This document shows positions 7,700 through 17,400 of a stretch of 64,000 bases of DNA, one piece after another. The stretch spans positions 62,001-126,000 of the forward strand of contig JAHBTW010000002.1 in NCBI GenBank assembly GCA_019638385.1, read 5' to 3'. This stretch comes from Saprospiraceae bacterium (GTDB lineage Bacteria; Bacteroidota; Bacteroidia; Chitinophagales; Saprospiraceae). Position numbers and translations under genes: made by a program. The notes under the pieces were generated by a model, which did no database searches, had not been told where the DNA came from, and worked only from the letters and a program-made list of their open reading frames with translations. Numbering within the stretch: position 1 is the first letter of the stretch; every line of letters starts with the position of its first letter.

Positions 7700-9732
7700 C
7701 AGATGGGTGCGTTTTTATCCGGGGTTATTTTCAAATCACTGAATTGGCGCACTTTGCGCGCATAATATTGCCATACGACACTGCCCCGGTACCGGCCTTT
7801 CCGGTTGGGCTGCGGCCAATTGCGAAACGTTTCCACCGTTCGGTGTCCGTCCATGCGCTTTTGCAGCAACACAGGCACAGAGGCGTACAAGCGGAGATGC
7901 GCCCGCAAGATAGACACAATGTGCGCCCATTTGCCCTGGCTCAGGAAAAGTAGCCCGGCCAGTCCGTCCATCAGCAAGCGAAGCGGAAACAGCCACAGCA
8001 GCCGCCCGGCATGTTCGTTTTTGAGAATGGTAAAAAGGCTGTTCCTGAAATTGAGATAGGTTTTGCGCGGGGTATTGTAGGCCAGGGTGCCGCCGCCGAG
8101 GTGATATACCACCGACCTGGGTTGCACCACTACCCGGTAGCCGGCCCGCTTGAGCCGCCAGCAGAGGTCAATCTCTTCCGAGTGGGCAAAGAAATCGCCG
8201 TCAAAGCCGCCGAAGTTTTCGTACAGTTCCCGGCGGATGACAAATGCGGCGCCGCCGGCCCAAAACACATCGGCTTCATCGTCGTATTGGCCTTTGTCCT
8301 CCTCGGTATCGGCAAAGATGCGCCCCCGGCAAAAGGGATAGCCCAGCGCATCCAACCAACCGCCGCAGGCCCCTGCGTATTCGAAGCGGTTCTTTTCGAG
8401 CAGCGCCAATATTTTGGGTTGCGCCACGGCAATGTTGCGGTCGCGCTCCATCATTTCGATGATGGGATTCAACCAACCGGCCGTCACTTCCACATCGGAA
8501 TTGAGCAGCACCACATACTCGGACCGGACGGCTTTGATGGCCTGATTGTAGCCTTCGGCAAAACCGAAATTGCGCCCCAGATCAATGCACTGCACCTGCG
8601 GATAGTGCTCCGTCATAAACAGCAGCGAGCCGTCGGTGGAGCCGTTGTCGGCCACTACGATCCGCTGATTGGGGTACGCCGAGCGCAGCACGGAGTCCAT
8701 GTAGCGCGCCAGGTGTTTTTGGCCGTTGTAGTTGAGAATCACAATAGCCGTTTGCGGCCAGTTCAATTGATTGCTCACCATGTCCTTCGACCATCCCTCG
8801 GCCTGGAGGATTGTTTGAACGGCAACTTGGTCGTGTTCCAATTGTTGGCGCAGGGCATCCAGGTCCTGAAATGCCGCGTCGTCGCGCGTGCGGGCTACGA
8901 GTTCGATTTGCAGTTCCTGCCCGTATATGCTTTGTTTGAAATCAAAAATATGCACCTCAATCGTGCGGTTGTGATAGGTTTTTAGCGTAGGCCGGCTGCC
9001 GATGTAGAGCATTCCGCCGTAGCGCACGTTTTTGTGCTCCGCAAAAACCGCATAGATGCCGTCGGGCGGAATGAGTTTGTTTTTGGAAGAAATTTCCAGG
9101 TTGGCGGTGGGAAAGCCGAGTTCCATACCAATGTTTTGCCCGCGCACCACCTGCCCGCTGAGCGTGTACCAGTGATGGAGCAGCCGTTTGGCGGCAGCCA
9201 TATCGCCGCGCTCTACGGCAGTTCTGATTTTGGAAGAGCTCACGGCATTGTCGTCAATGACCTGTTTTTCAATTTCCACCACTTCATAACCGGCAGACTC
9301 GCCGTGCCATTTTAAAAAATGAATATCGCCCTGGCGATTGAGGCCGAAGCGATGATCGTACCCGATGACGATGTATCGGGGTTGGAAAGCGGCAATGAGG
9401 AATTTTTCGATGTATTCATCGGCGCTTAGCTGGGAGAACTCCACGGTGAACAGCACGACGACCACATTGTCCACCCCGTACCGCTCCAACAATCGGATGC
9501 GCTCCTGAATGGTGGTGAGCAATTGCATCGGACGGTCGTCCTGCGGGTATATGACCTCTCGCGGGTGCGGGTGGAAGGTAACGACGATGCTCTCGCCCTG
9601 TACCTGTCGGGCCAACCGGATGACGCGATGCAATATTTCCTGATGACCGGCATGTACGCCGTCGAAGGAACCTATGGTGACCACGGCATTGCGAAACCTC
9701 GGAAGGGTGCTCAGTTCGTAAAATACTTTCAT
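7699..9732 (-). CDS. ribF: RibF (riboflavin kinase/FAD synthetase) fused to a family 2 glycosyltransferase
   Basis: One continuous 677-codon frame holds two normally separate proteins. Residues 1 to about 310 are a complete RibF: GSFDGVHAGHQEIL with the HxGH nucleotidyltransferase motif, the FAD synthetase domain to about 175, then the flavokinase domain with GFPTANLEI. Residues from about 318 are a family 2 glycosyltransferase: TAIVILNYNGQKHL, VADNGSTDGS, LLNSDVEV, then WAGGAAFVIRRELYENFGGFD and EIDLCWRLKRAGY, ending in basic and hydrophobic segments. An in-frame ATG (Met318, minus strand from 8781) lies exactly at the join, so internal initiation could also make a free glycosyltransferase. 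RibF makes FMN and FAD; the transferase probably builds a surface rhamnan or similar glycan. A promoter overlaps the 5' edge. Confidence 0.88.
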   Translation of the reverse strand: MKVFYELSTLPRFRNAVVTIGSFDGVHAGHQEILHRVIRLARQVQGESIVVTFHPHPREVIYPQDDRPMQLLTTIQERIRLLERYGVDNVVVVLFTVEFSQLSADEYIEKFLIAAFQPRYIVIGYDHRFGLNRQGDIHFLKWHGESAGYEVVEIEKQVIDDNAVSSSKIRTAVERGDMAAAKRLLHHWYTLSGQVVRGQNIGMELGFPTANLEISSKNKLIPPDGIYAVFAEHKNVRYGGMLYIGSRPTLKTYHNRTIEVHIFDFKQSIYGQELQIELVARTRDDAAFQDLDALRQQLEHDQVAVQTILQAEGWSKDMVSNQLNWPQTAIVILNYNGQKHLARYMDSVLRSAYPNQRIVVADNGSTDGSLLFMTEHYPQVQCIDLGRNFGFAEGYNQAIKAVRSEYVVLLNSDVEVTAGWLNPIIEMMERDRNIAVAQPKILALLEKNRFEYAGACGGWLDALGYPFCRGRIFADTEEDKGQYDDEADVFWAGGAAFVIRRELYENFGGFDGDFFAHSEEIDLCWRLKRAGYRVVVQPRSVVYHLGGGTLAYNTPRKTYLNFRNSLFTILKNEHAGRLLWLFPLRLLMDGLAGLLFLSQGKWAHIVSILRAHLRLYASVPVLLQKRMDGHRTVETFRNWPQPNRKGRYRGSVVWQYYARKVRQFSDLKITPDKNAPI

Positions 9733-9739
9733 GACAGCG

Positions 9740-9769
9740 CAAAATTAGACAAACAACGCATACGGCAAA
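9740..9769 (-). promoter_or_regulatory. Promoter of the ribF fusion gene, almost no leader
   Basis: On the minus strand TTTG (9769-9766) and TAATTTTG (9747-9740) are separated by 18 bases. The expected start point falls about five bases on, almost at the ATG at 9732, so the message may be nearly leaderless. Confidence 0.6.
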
Positions 9770-9876
9770 AATTGGGAAGAACTGTTCTATGTTTGCGGTT
9801 GTTAACAACGGGTTTTTAGCGCCTCCGGTATCCGCTTGCGCGAGAAAAAATCCGAATCAGGAAATGCCGACCGAAT

Positions 9877-10971
9877 ATGACATTTGACAAAACGCAAATT
9901 GTAAAAGCCCTCACAAAGGTACTCGATCCGAATACCGGCCAGGACATCATCTCCATGAGCATGGTGCGCGATCTGGAAGTGGAAGGCAATAACATCAATT
10001 TCACCTTAGAACTTCCCTCGCTCAACAGCGCTTACAAATCGGAACTGAATTTCGCCTGCATCGGCGCGGTACAGGCCGTGTATCCCGATGCGAATGTAAA
10101 CGTACACGCCGTGGCGCGCACTGCTCAATCGCAGCAAAGCACCAGTCCGGCCCCGCACATTCAAAACATCATCGCCGTGGCATCGGGCAAAGGCGGCGTG
10201 GGCAAATCCACCGTTGCCGTCAACTTGGCACTGGGGCTGAAACAATTGGGCGCCCGCGTGGGCCTCATGGACGCCGATCTCTACGGCCCCAGCATTCCCA
10301 CTATGCTGGGTTTGCAAGGGCAGCGCCCCAAGATCAGAGAAATGTACGGCCAGCCCAAAATGACGCCGCTGGAAGCTTACGGCATGCCGGTCATTTCCAT
10401 CGGTTTTATTGTAGAACCGGAGCAGGCCGTGGTGTTGCGCGGGCCGCGGCTCTCGGCCATCGTGAAGCAGTTTTTTCACGATTGTATCTGGCCACCTTTA
10501 GACTACCTGATCGTGGACCTGCCTCCCGGTACCGGCGATATACAACTCAGTTTAGTGCAAACGGTGCCCGTTACCGGCGCCGTGATGGTGACGACTCCGC
10601 AAGAAGTGGCCGTGATAGACGCCGTGAAAGCCATGAATATGTTTTTGTTGCCTTCGGTAAACGTGCCCATTGTGGGCGTAGTGGAAAACATGTCCTGGTT
10701 TACGCCGGAAGAACTGCCGGACAACAAGTATTTCATCTTCGGCGAGGGTGGAGGAAAACGCCTGGCGCGCCTGGCGCAAACCGTTTTGTTGGGTCAAATC
10801 CCGCTGGTACAAGGCATCCGGGAGGCCGGCGACAAAGGTTCGCCCGCCGTGGTGGGTAAAGAATCCCCTACCTCAGAGGCATTCATGGAAGTGGCGCGCA
10901 ATGTGGCCCGGCAAGTGGCCCTGCGCAATGAAACCCTCGCCCCGACGCAGATCGTAAATGTACAATCCTGA
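9877..10971 (+). CDS. mrp: Mrp/ApbC-type iron-sulfur cluster carrier ATPase
   Basis: A 364-residue protein with an N-terminal MIP18-like domain (about 1-80) and a P-loop ATPase domain from about 97. The deviant Walker A is GKGGVGKST at 104-112, followed by MDADLYGPSIPTMLG and the switch DYLIVDLPPGTGDIQLS. The CxxC found in many Mrp/NBP35 proteins after VENMS is missing: here the segment is VENMSWFTPEELPDNKY. That replacement is common in Bacteroidota. The protein is expected to carry Fe-S clusters to target apo-proteins in the cytosol. The Nfu gene lies 54 bases downstream on the same strand, which supports the role. Confidence 0.9.
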   Translation: MTFDKTQIVKALTKVLDPNTGQDIISMSMVRDLEVEGNNINFTLELPSLNSAYKSELNFACIGAVQAVYPDANVNVHAVARTAQSQQSTSPAPHIQNIIAVASGKGGVGKSTVAVNLALGLKQLGARVGLMDADLYGPSIPTMLGLQGQRPKIREMYGQPKMTPLEAYGMPVISIGFIVEPEQAVVLRGPRLSAIVKQFFHDCIWPPLDYLIVDLPPGTGDIQLSLVQTVPVTGAVMVTTPQEVAVIDAVKAMNMFLLPSVNVPIVGVVENMSWFTPEELPDNKYFIFGEGGGKRLARLAQTVLLGQIPLVQGIREAGDKGSPAVVGKESPTSEAFMEVARNVARQVALRNETLAPTQIVNVQS

Positions 10972-11025
10972 TAAAATGTGTACCTTCGCATACCCGGCGA
11001 CAACGCCGAACATTAAGTATCACAC

Positions 11026-11292
11026 ATGATGACGGCAACCATAGATAAAAATGACCTCCTCCACCGGGTGGACCTTGCGCTCAACGATGTGCGCCCCCAC
11101 CTCGCCGTGGACGGCGGCAATGTAGAAGTAGTAGGCATCACCGACGCCAATATCGTTTTGATCAAATGGACGGGCGCCTGTGAACATTGCAGCATGTCCG
11201 TTATGACCCTGCGTGCAGGCATTGAGCAGGCCCTTATCGGAAAAATACCCGAAGTGGCCGGCGTGGAAGCCGTGAACGGTTGGGAAGGTTGA
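11026..11292 (+). CDS. NifU C-terminal-domain (Nfu) iron-sulfur scaffold
   Basis: An 88-residue stand-alone Nfu domain. The cluster-binding cysteines are Cys52 and Cys55 in TGACEHCSMSVMTL, and the N-terminal half has RPHLAVDGGNVEVVGI, the usual family stretch. A dimer binds one [4Fe-4S] cluster at its interface and passes it on. The ATG pair at 11026/11029 leaves the exact start open by one codon. Placement directly after mrp suggests a shared Fe-S maturation unit. Confidence 0.92.
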   Translation: MMTATIDKNDLLHRVDLALNDVRPHLAVDGGNVEVVGITDANIVLIKWTGACEHCSMSVMTLRAGIEQALIGKIPEVAGVEAVNGWEG

Positions 11293-11365
11293 AACTGCAA
11301 CGGTTGCCGATCTCCCACTAACCGAAGCCAACATGTACCCTTCCGGTCATAAACATCTTCAAACC

Positions 11366-12595
11366 ATGTTCCGACTTTTCAGCATCCTCTTCTTATTGGC
11401 GGCGGCTGTACCGCTCTCCGCTCAATCCGGAAAAGTTTATACTGTACAAACCGTTCCTGACCCCAAGCGCTCCGGCGGCGGCTACGTCAGCGATCCCGAC
11501 GGGTTTCTCACGCCGGCTGAAGTTGCGGAACTCAATCAGCGCATCGCCGCCATTGAAGATTCCACCTCCGCTCAAATTGCGGTCGTACTGCTCGGCTCCA
11601 TCGGCGACGACAACCCCAAGGAATTTGCCACCCGCCTGTTTGGGCAATGGGGTATCGGCAGTGCCGACCGCGACAACGGCCTGCTCATTCTCAGCATAAT
11701 GGACCAGCGACGCACCGAGTTTGAAACCGGCTACGGCATGGAGGCCGTGCTGCCCGACGCCTATTGCTATCGCATCGGGATGCAGGAATTGGTGCCCTAT
11801 TACCGCGAAGGTCAATACGGCACAGGGCTTATCAACACGGTCAAGCGCATCGGCAGCATCCTGCAAGACCCCAACGCATTGGAGGACATCCTCTCCTCTT
11901 CCGAAAAACGCTCCTTTGGCCGCTCTGCTTCTCCACTGGGCATGCCCTTGCCACTGTGGATATTAGGGTTTTTCAATTTCATTTTCCTCGGTGCGCTCAC
12001 GCTGAGAGTGGTGTGGGTGCTTCGCAACAAAGACGACCTCTACGATAAGTTTTTGGCCATCCGACCCTGGACGAGTTTGTTCTTTCTCTTTCTGGCGCCA
12101 CCGCTTTATCTACTGGCCTATTTTGGTCTAAAAGCGCTGTTGAACCGCTTGCGCAACCAACCCCGTTTCAGCCGGGAGAACGGCCAACCCATGCGCAAAC
12201 TGAGTGAAGAGGAAGAAGACCGCTTCTTGGAGCGCGGGCAGATAACGGAGGAAGAAATCGGCTCGGTGGACTACGACGTGTGGGTCACCGATGACGAAAA
12301 CGATGTGCTCATATTGCGCTACGCCCGGCGGTTTAGTAAATATCAGGAATGCCCGGCGTGCAAATTCAAAGCCTACTACATGTCGCATACGGCCACCATC
12401 ACCCGCGCCACCTACTCCTCCAGCGGTCTGCGGGAGGTCACTTACCTATGTAAAAACTGCGGTTACCGGCACACGAAGCACGATGTCATTCCTCAATTGA
12501 CGAGATCCTCCAGCGGGGGTAGTTCCGGCGGCGGGGGCGGCGGTTCCTGGGGCGGTGGCCGCTCCGGCGGCGGGGGCGGCGGAGTGAGTTGGTGA
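11366..12595 (+). CDS. TPM-domain (YgcG-type) membrane protein with zinc-ribbon-like segment
   Basis: A 409-residue protein; the start at 11366 (MFRLFSILFLLAAAVPLSAQ) gives a signal peptide and removes an 11-residue leader. The TPM domain spans about residues 40-165 (VSDPDGFLTPAEVAELNQRI, DNGLLILSIMDQRRTEFETG, YGMEAVLPD). Two hydrophobic helices follow at about 195-215 and 235-262. The cytosolic part has paired cysteines (CPACKFKAYY and CKNCGYRH), suggesting a zinc ribbon, and the end is glycine and serine rich (GGGGGGSWGGGRSGG), as in many TPM proteins. The domain has been linked to photosystem repair in plants, but its bacterial role is unclear. Confidence 0.85.
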   Translation: MFRLFSILFLLAAAVPLSAQSGKVYTVQTVPDPKRSGGGYVSDPDGFLTPAEVAELNQRIAAIEDSTSAQIAVVLLGSIGDDNPKEFATRLFGQWGIGSADRDNGLLILSIMDQRRTEFETGYGMEAVLPDAYCYRIGMQELVPYYREGQYGTGLINTVKRIGSILQDPNALEDILSSSEKRSFGRSASPLGMPLPLWILGFFNFIFLGALTLRVVWVLRNKDDLYDKFLAIRPWTSLFFLFLAPPLYLLAYFGLKALLNRLRNQPRFSRENGQPMRKLSEEEEDRFLERGQITEEEIGSVDYDVWVTDDENDVLILRYARRFSKYQECPACKFKAYYMSHTATITRATYSSSGLREVTYLCKNCGYRHTKHDVIPQLTRSSSGGSSGGGGGGSWGGGRSGGGGGGVSW

Positions 12596-12604
12596 GAACG
12601 TTTT

Positions 12605-14404
12605 TTATTCAAACCGCTCCACTCTCAGGTTATCCACGGCAACGGGTTTATCGCCGTCGGCATTCCAAAACATCACTTCGGCTTTGTTGAAAGCGCGGCG
12701 CGGGAGAAGGAGGTCTATGTGCAGGTCTTTGGTTTCATTATCGCCGAGCAGGCGGAAAATGCGAATGGCGCGCTCGTGTACGGTTTGGTCGTCTTGCTTG
12801 AGGCGCACGATGAACTGCGTCATTTTCCAGGTGTCCCATTCTTTGTTTTGAGCGCGGAAAGTAGCCGTGGCGCGCAGCTTGCGCCCGCCTTCCTGGGGCA
12901 GGGGAAATGAAAAAGCAGGACTAAATTGCTGCGCAGCGCCGAGGCACACGGAGCGCTCGCCCTCAATGGGTTCGATGGGGCAATCGGCCCACATTTCTAC
13001 GCCTTCTTCAAAATTGTTTTGATACACCAATTGTACATTGCGGCGCTCGCCGCGAAAGTCCTGGTCGGTATCCAAGAGCTTGCGATTTTCTACCGGCAGG
13101 TCGTATTTCAAAACGATGCGCCAGAAGTATGCTTTGGTCATAAAGCCCGGCTCCAGCATGCCGCCCTTGTGCGCCTGATGGGTGAGCCAAAGATTGTAAT
13201 AACTGAAAAGCAGAAATACGGCAAAAATGAGGTAGTTCCAGGGAATGCGTTTGTAAATGAATGCGACGAAAGCCGCCAGCGGAAAGGCCAGCAAAGCGTA
13301 GCTCTGCACCATAGCCCGCTGCCCGAGACTGCCTCCGTACCACCATATATCCCAAGCAAAAGTGACGTATAGAAACAGCGCAAAAAACAGAAAGCTCGCC
13401 CAGAAAATACTACGGTGTTGCCGATACAGCGCAACGAACCCCAACACGGCAAAGCCCATCATGGGGGTATAAACCAACCAACCTGCCCGGAAGCTGAAAA
13501 CGCCCTGATCTATGTGCGGACTAAGCCAGCTAAAGCCTTGATCTTCGTAACTATACACGAGCCAGGAACCGCTCGCCAATTTCCAATAAATGAGTTGCAA
13601 ACTGCCGATGAGGCCGCATATAATCACCGCCGTAACGAGCTGCGGCCAATGCCGGCGCCATACGTCGAGCCGTTCCCGAAAGGCTGCCGCCGATCCTACG
13701 CCCCACAGCAGCGGAATGAGCGCGGCGAGGATTTCAGTAGGCCGGGTGAGCGCTGCCAGCCCCACGATGAAACCCAGTCCGACCGCTTTGACTAATGTAG
13801 GTTTTTGATAATAAGCGATGGTGAGCGCCACGAGCGCCGCATACAACGTGAAGAGGTAGTTGTGCGTCATGGCGCCATTGATGGCTGCGTAGTCTAAGTA
13901 GTTGGTGCCGAATACGATGAGCAGCAGGGTAATGGCCGTTGCCGTATCGCTGAAATACCGGAGCAGGTTTTTGCGCAGCAGCCACAGCCCCAATAGCGCT
14001 ACGAGCAGGCTGCCCAGCCCGATGCCCACCTGATAGGGCCGCGAAAATCCGTCGGCGGGATAGCCCAATACAGGCGCCAGTACATGCGCCGTGAGGAAAA
14101 ACGGCAGGTACTGCACGGCCAGGCCGCAAGAGTATTTCATCACATAATTGCCGGAGGGATGCTCAAATGCCTGATACGGCGCGCTTGCCGGGCGGTATTT
14201 TTGATGAATCTCCTCCCGGAAAGCGACCTGATGAATGTCTTTATAAATAAAAACCGCCGGTAGATAAAAGTAATAACCGGAGACATCCCAACTGATGGTA
14301 GCCTCTGTTTGGCTCTGATTCCATTTGGGATAATAAAAAACGCCGACGGCCAGCATAAACGCGGAGCACGCCAGAAAGGCAATAAGGGAAATGCGGTTTT
14401 GCAT
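12605..14404 (-). CDS. Polytopic membrane glycosyltransferase-like protein (GT-C type)
   Basis: A 599-residue protein with about ten to twelve hydrophobic helices in the first 430 residues and a soluble, probably periplasmic C-terminal domain of about 170 residues. The loop after the first helix carries SWDVSGYYFYLPAVF, where the aspartate is placed like the catalytic acidic residue of GT-C transferases that use lipid-linked sugars. The C-terminal part (from about YQNNFEEGVEMW) looks like a beta-sandwich. Proteins like this are frequent in Bacteroidota and are poorly studied. It follows the coiled-coil gene by 24 bases on the same strand and converges with the TPM gene 9 bases away. Substrate is unknown. 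Confidence 0.65.
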   Translation of the reverse strand: MQNRISLIAFLACSAFMLAVGVFYYPKWNQSQTEATISWDVSGYYFYLPAVFIYKDIHQVAFREEIHQKYRPASAPYQAFEHPSGNYVMKYSCGLAVQYLPFFLTAHVLAPVLGYPADGFSRPYQVGIGLGSLLVALLGLWLLRKNLLRYFSDTATAITLLLIVFGTNYLDYAAINGAMTHNYLFTLYAALVALTIAYYQKPTLVKAVGLGFIVGLAALTRPTEILAALIPLLWGVGSAAAFRERLDVWRRHWPQLVTAVIICGLIGSLQLIYWKLASGSWLVYSYEDQGFSWLSPHIDQGVFSFRAGWLVYTPMMGFAVLGFVALYRQHRSIFWASFLFFALFLYVTFAWDIWWYGGSLGQRAMVQSYALLAFPLAAFVAFIYKRIPWNYLIFAVFLLFSYYNLWLTHQAHKGGMLEPGFMTKAYFWRIVLKYDLPVENRKLLDTDQDFRGERRNVQLVYQNNFEEGVEMWADCPIEPIEGERSVCLGAAQQFSPAFSFPLPQEGGRKLRATATFRAQNKEWDTWKMTQFIVRLKQDDQTVHERAIRIFRLLGDNETKDLHIDLLLPRRAFNKAEVMFWNADGDKPVAVDNLRVERFE

Positions 14405-14409
14405 AGCGA

Positions 14410-14430
14410 GATAAGTTTCGCAAACTTATC
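14410..14430. repeat. Perfect inverted repeat over a stop codon and downstream leader
   Basis: GATAAGTTT (14410-14418) and AAACTTATC (14422-14430) form a 9-bp stem with a 3-base loop. The repeat overlaps the stop of the coiled-coil gene and the region just upstream of the next start. No T run follows, so it is not a classical terminator. On the minus strand TAAGTTTG within it matches a -7 box. Confidence 0.45.
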
Positions 14431-17400
14431 ACTTATTCCCCGAAGTGCGCTTGCGGTCTATTTCCTCCTGCAATTTTTTGAGCGTTTCCTCCGCTTGTTT
14501 CACCTGCGCTTTCACGTTGAGCAGATTCTTTTCCTGCTTAGCCGTTTCGGCGCGAATGGCCTCTGTCTTTTGTTTTTCCTGATCGGCGAGGGCGGCGGTT
14601 TCGCGGTTGATGCGTTCGGTTTCGGCGGTGAGGGCTTTGCGGGCCTCTTCGAGCTTTTTCTGTTCGGCGCTGATGGCGGCAGCGGCGTCGGTTTTTATTT
14701 TGGTAATTTGTTCGGTGGCCTGCTGGCGTGCCTGATACACGGCTTCCGAAGCGGTTTTGCGGGCCTCGCTCACCTCCTCGACGGATTGTTTACGCGCCGT
14801 TTCCACGTCTTTTACATATTGGGCGCGCTGCTGCGCCACGGTATTCCGAAGCGTATCCAACTCTTTTTGAGTGCGGTCGCGGGCATCGGTTACTTGTTGA
14901 GTGGCGCGGGCATTGGCCTCCTCCACCTGTTTGGTCAATTCGGCGCGACGGGCATCAGCGGCGGCTTTGGCATCTTCAACGGCCTGAGCGGCTTGTTTTT
15001 GAGCGGCGGCTACCTGTTGAGCGGCGGCTTCTTTCGATTGTGCGACCTGGGCAGAGGAGGTTTCGCGCACTTTCAATACCTCCAGTGCAATGGTTTCTTT
15101 TTCTTTGGCGGCATTCTCGCGAGCCGTCTTGATGTCGTTTGCAAGACCGGCCTGCACGGCAGCGCGTTCGGTAGCGGCTTTTTCGCGGGCAGCGGCTACT
15201 TCTCCGGCCAGGGTTTGTTTTTCCTGAGCTGCTTTTTCGCGGGCTTCTTTCACCTGTTGGGCTTCCTGTTGTTGGGCGGTGGCGACCATGTCGGCAGCGT
15301 TTTTCCTGGCTTGCGCCACGGCATTGGCGGCTTCCTGCTGAGCGAGTACGGCCTGCTCTTTTGCCTTCTGTATTTCAAGTGCGGCATTTTCTCTGGCCTT
15401 GGCTATTTCGCGGGCAGCATTTTCGCGCGTGACGACCACTTCTTCCACCGAAGTATTTTTTGCTTCCAGTTCCTTGCTCTTCGCAGCGGCAATGGCGGCG
15501 GCGGCTTCGCTCTGGATTTGGCCCATGCGTTCATCGGCCGTTTTTTTTGCGTTGGCTACTTCCTCGGCTTGTTTTTTGCGAGCCTCTTCGGCCCGTTTTT
15601 CTATCTCGGCAACCTGCGCGGCGGCTTTGTCCTGCGCGGCTTTTACCTCTTCGGCTGCACGGGTGCGCGCGGCCACGACTTCTTCTGCCGATTGTTTGCG
15701 GGCATTCTCTTCATTGGTTTTGGTTTCGGCTACGGCTTTGGCGCTTTCCTCGCGTACTTTGGCAATTTCAGCGGCAGCGCGTTCGCGGGCGGCGGCTACT
15801 TCCTGCGCAATAACCTGTTTTTCGGCCTCGCTTTTTTGGCGGGCTTCGGATATTTTGGCGGCTTCCTGTTCATTGATCTCCTTGATGGAAAGCGCGGCTT
15901 TTTGTCGCGCATCCGTTACGGACTGTGCTGCCGCTGTACGGGCCTCTTCGGCTTCTTTTTCTGCTTTTTGGCGTTCGTCGGCTACTTGCTTGCGCACCTG
16001 ACTCACCTCCTCCGCTGCTCGTTGGCGCGCGCCGGCTACTTCGCGGGCGGCAGCTTCTTTTTCGGCAGCCGATCGCTCGGCGATGGCCGACAGTTCAGTA
16101 GCCGCATTCTGGCGGGCAAGGGTCACCTCTTCTGCGCCTCTGCGCCTCGATTCCGCTACCTCTATGGCGATGCGTTCTTTTTCCAGAACGGCATTTTCTT
16201 TGACGAGCGACACCTCTGCCGCCGATTCTTCCCGGGTACGCAGAATCAATTCCGCAGCGGTTTGGCGGCTCTGCACCACCTGTTCCATGGTGGCCTCCGA
16301 TTGCAATTTCGCGGCCTCGCGCGCTTGTTTTACTTGCTCCAGGGCGTCGTTGCGTATTTTTTCCAATTCGCGGTTGGAGTTCTCTCTGGCAGAGGCTACT
16401 TCGTCGGCGTATTGCAACTTTGCCTGATCCATTTTGTCTTTGATGGCCTTGATTTCGGCGGCGGCTTTTTCGCGGGCGGCGGCCACTTCCTGAGCCGATT
16501 CCAACTGGGCTTTCTGCACGGCTTCGGCGGCGCGCTGTCGTGATTCCTGTACTTCCAAATTGAGCTTTTCCATCTGAGTACCCACATTGACCCGTGCGAG
16601 CCGGAGCGAATCAGCCAATGAACGGCGGGCTTCTTCAATTTGGGCCTGCGACTTTTGCCGCGCCTCAAGCACTTCGTCGGCAAATAATTTTTTTTGCTGT
16701 GCCGCCGTTTCGCGGGCCAGGGCTACTTCTTCCTGGATTTGTTGCTTCATCCGCTGCCCTTTCTCTTTTTCTGCGGTAATTTCCTGCCTGACCTGTTCTT
16801 TGGTTTGGGCCAGTTCGCGGCGCAATGATTCCAGTTCGGCGTCGGGGCCGGGGTTTTGGGCGCCCGCAACCGGTTTGGCGCCGGTAGCGGGAGCCGGTTT
16901 GGCGCCGGTAGCCGGAGTAGTGGGCTTGGATGTCAATGTTTTATCGTCGGTGGCGCCGGGTTTCACGGTATAATCGCGTTCGGCGGCAGCTACATCCACT
17001 ACGGTACTTTTGTTGAGTTTTTCATAAAAACACCCCGCCATTACACGGAAATCGGCCAAGCGGTTAGGGTTGACCGTGAACTTGCGCATTTCTTTGGAAA
17101 TGTTGTTTTTGATGTAGATGGTGGTGATATCCACCTCTGCAAACCACTGTATGGCGCCGAGGTTGATTTGCAGGGAGTTGTGGTACTCCGGCGTCCCTCT
17201 GTCATCGTTCATTTCGCCCATTTCGACGAAGCGGTACCCTTTGCGCACTGAGTTGATATCCATGAAGATGACCTCGTCATCCTGGTTGAATTCCACTCCG
17301 GCTCTGGAGATGACTTTTGCCCGAAGCCCTTTTTCGTCATTGGTGAGTTGGATACTATAAGTATAAGTACCCCGGATGACCAACGTGAGCGGCACGGTGC

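Noticed and set aside
8011..8985. A 324-codon plus-strand frame inside the RibF-glycosyltransferase gene
   Set aside because: It mirrors the glycosyltransferase and the end of RibF, both with strong motifs on the minus strand.
14309..16543. A 744-codon plus-strand frame rich in glycine and phenylalanine
   Set aside because: It is antisense to the alanine and glutamate rich coiled coil. GC-biased repeats on one strand give an open, glycine/phenylalanine-rich mirror on the other. The opposite strand has a signal peptide and a clear repeat.
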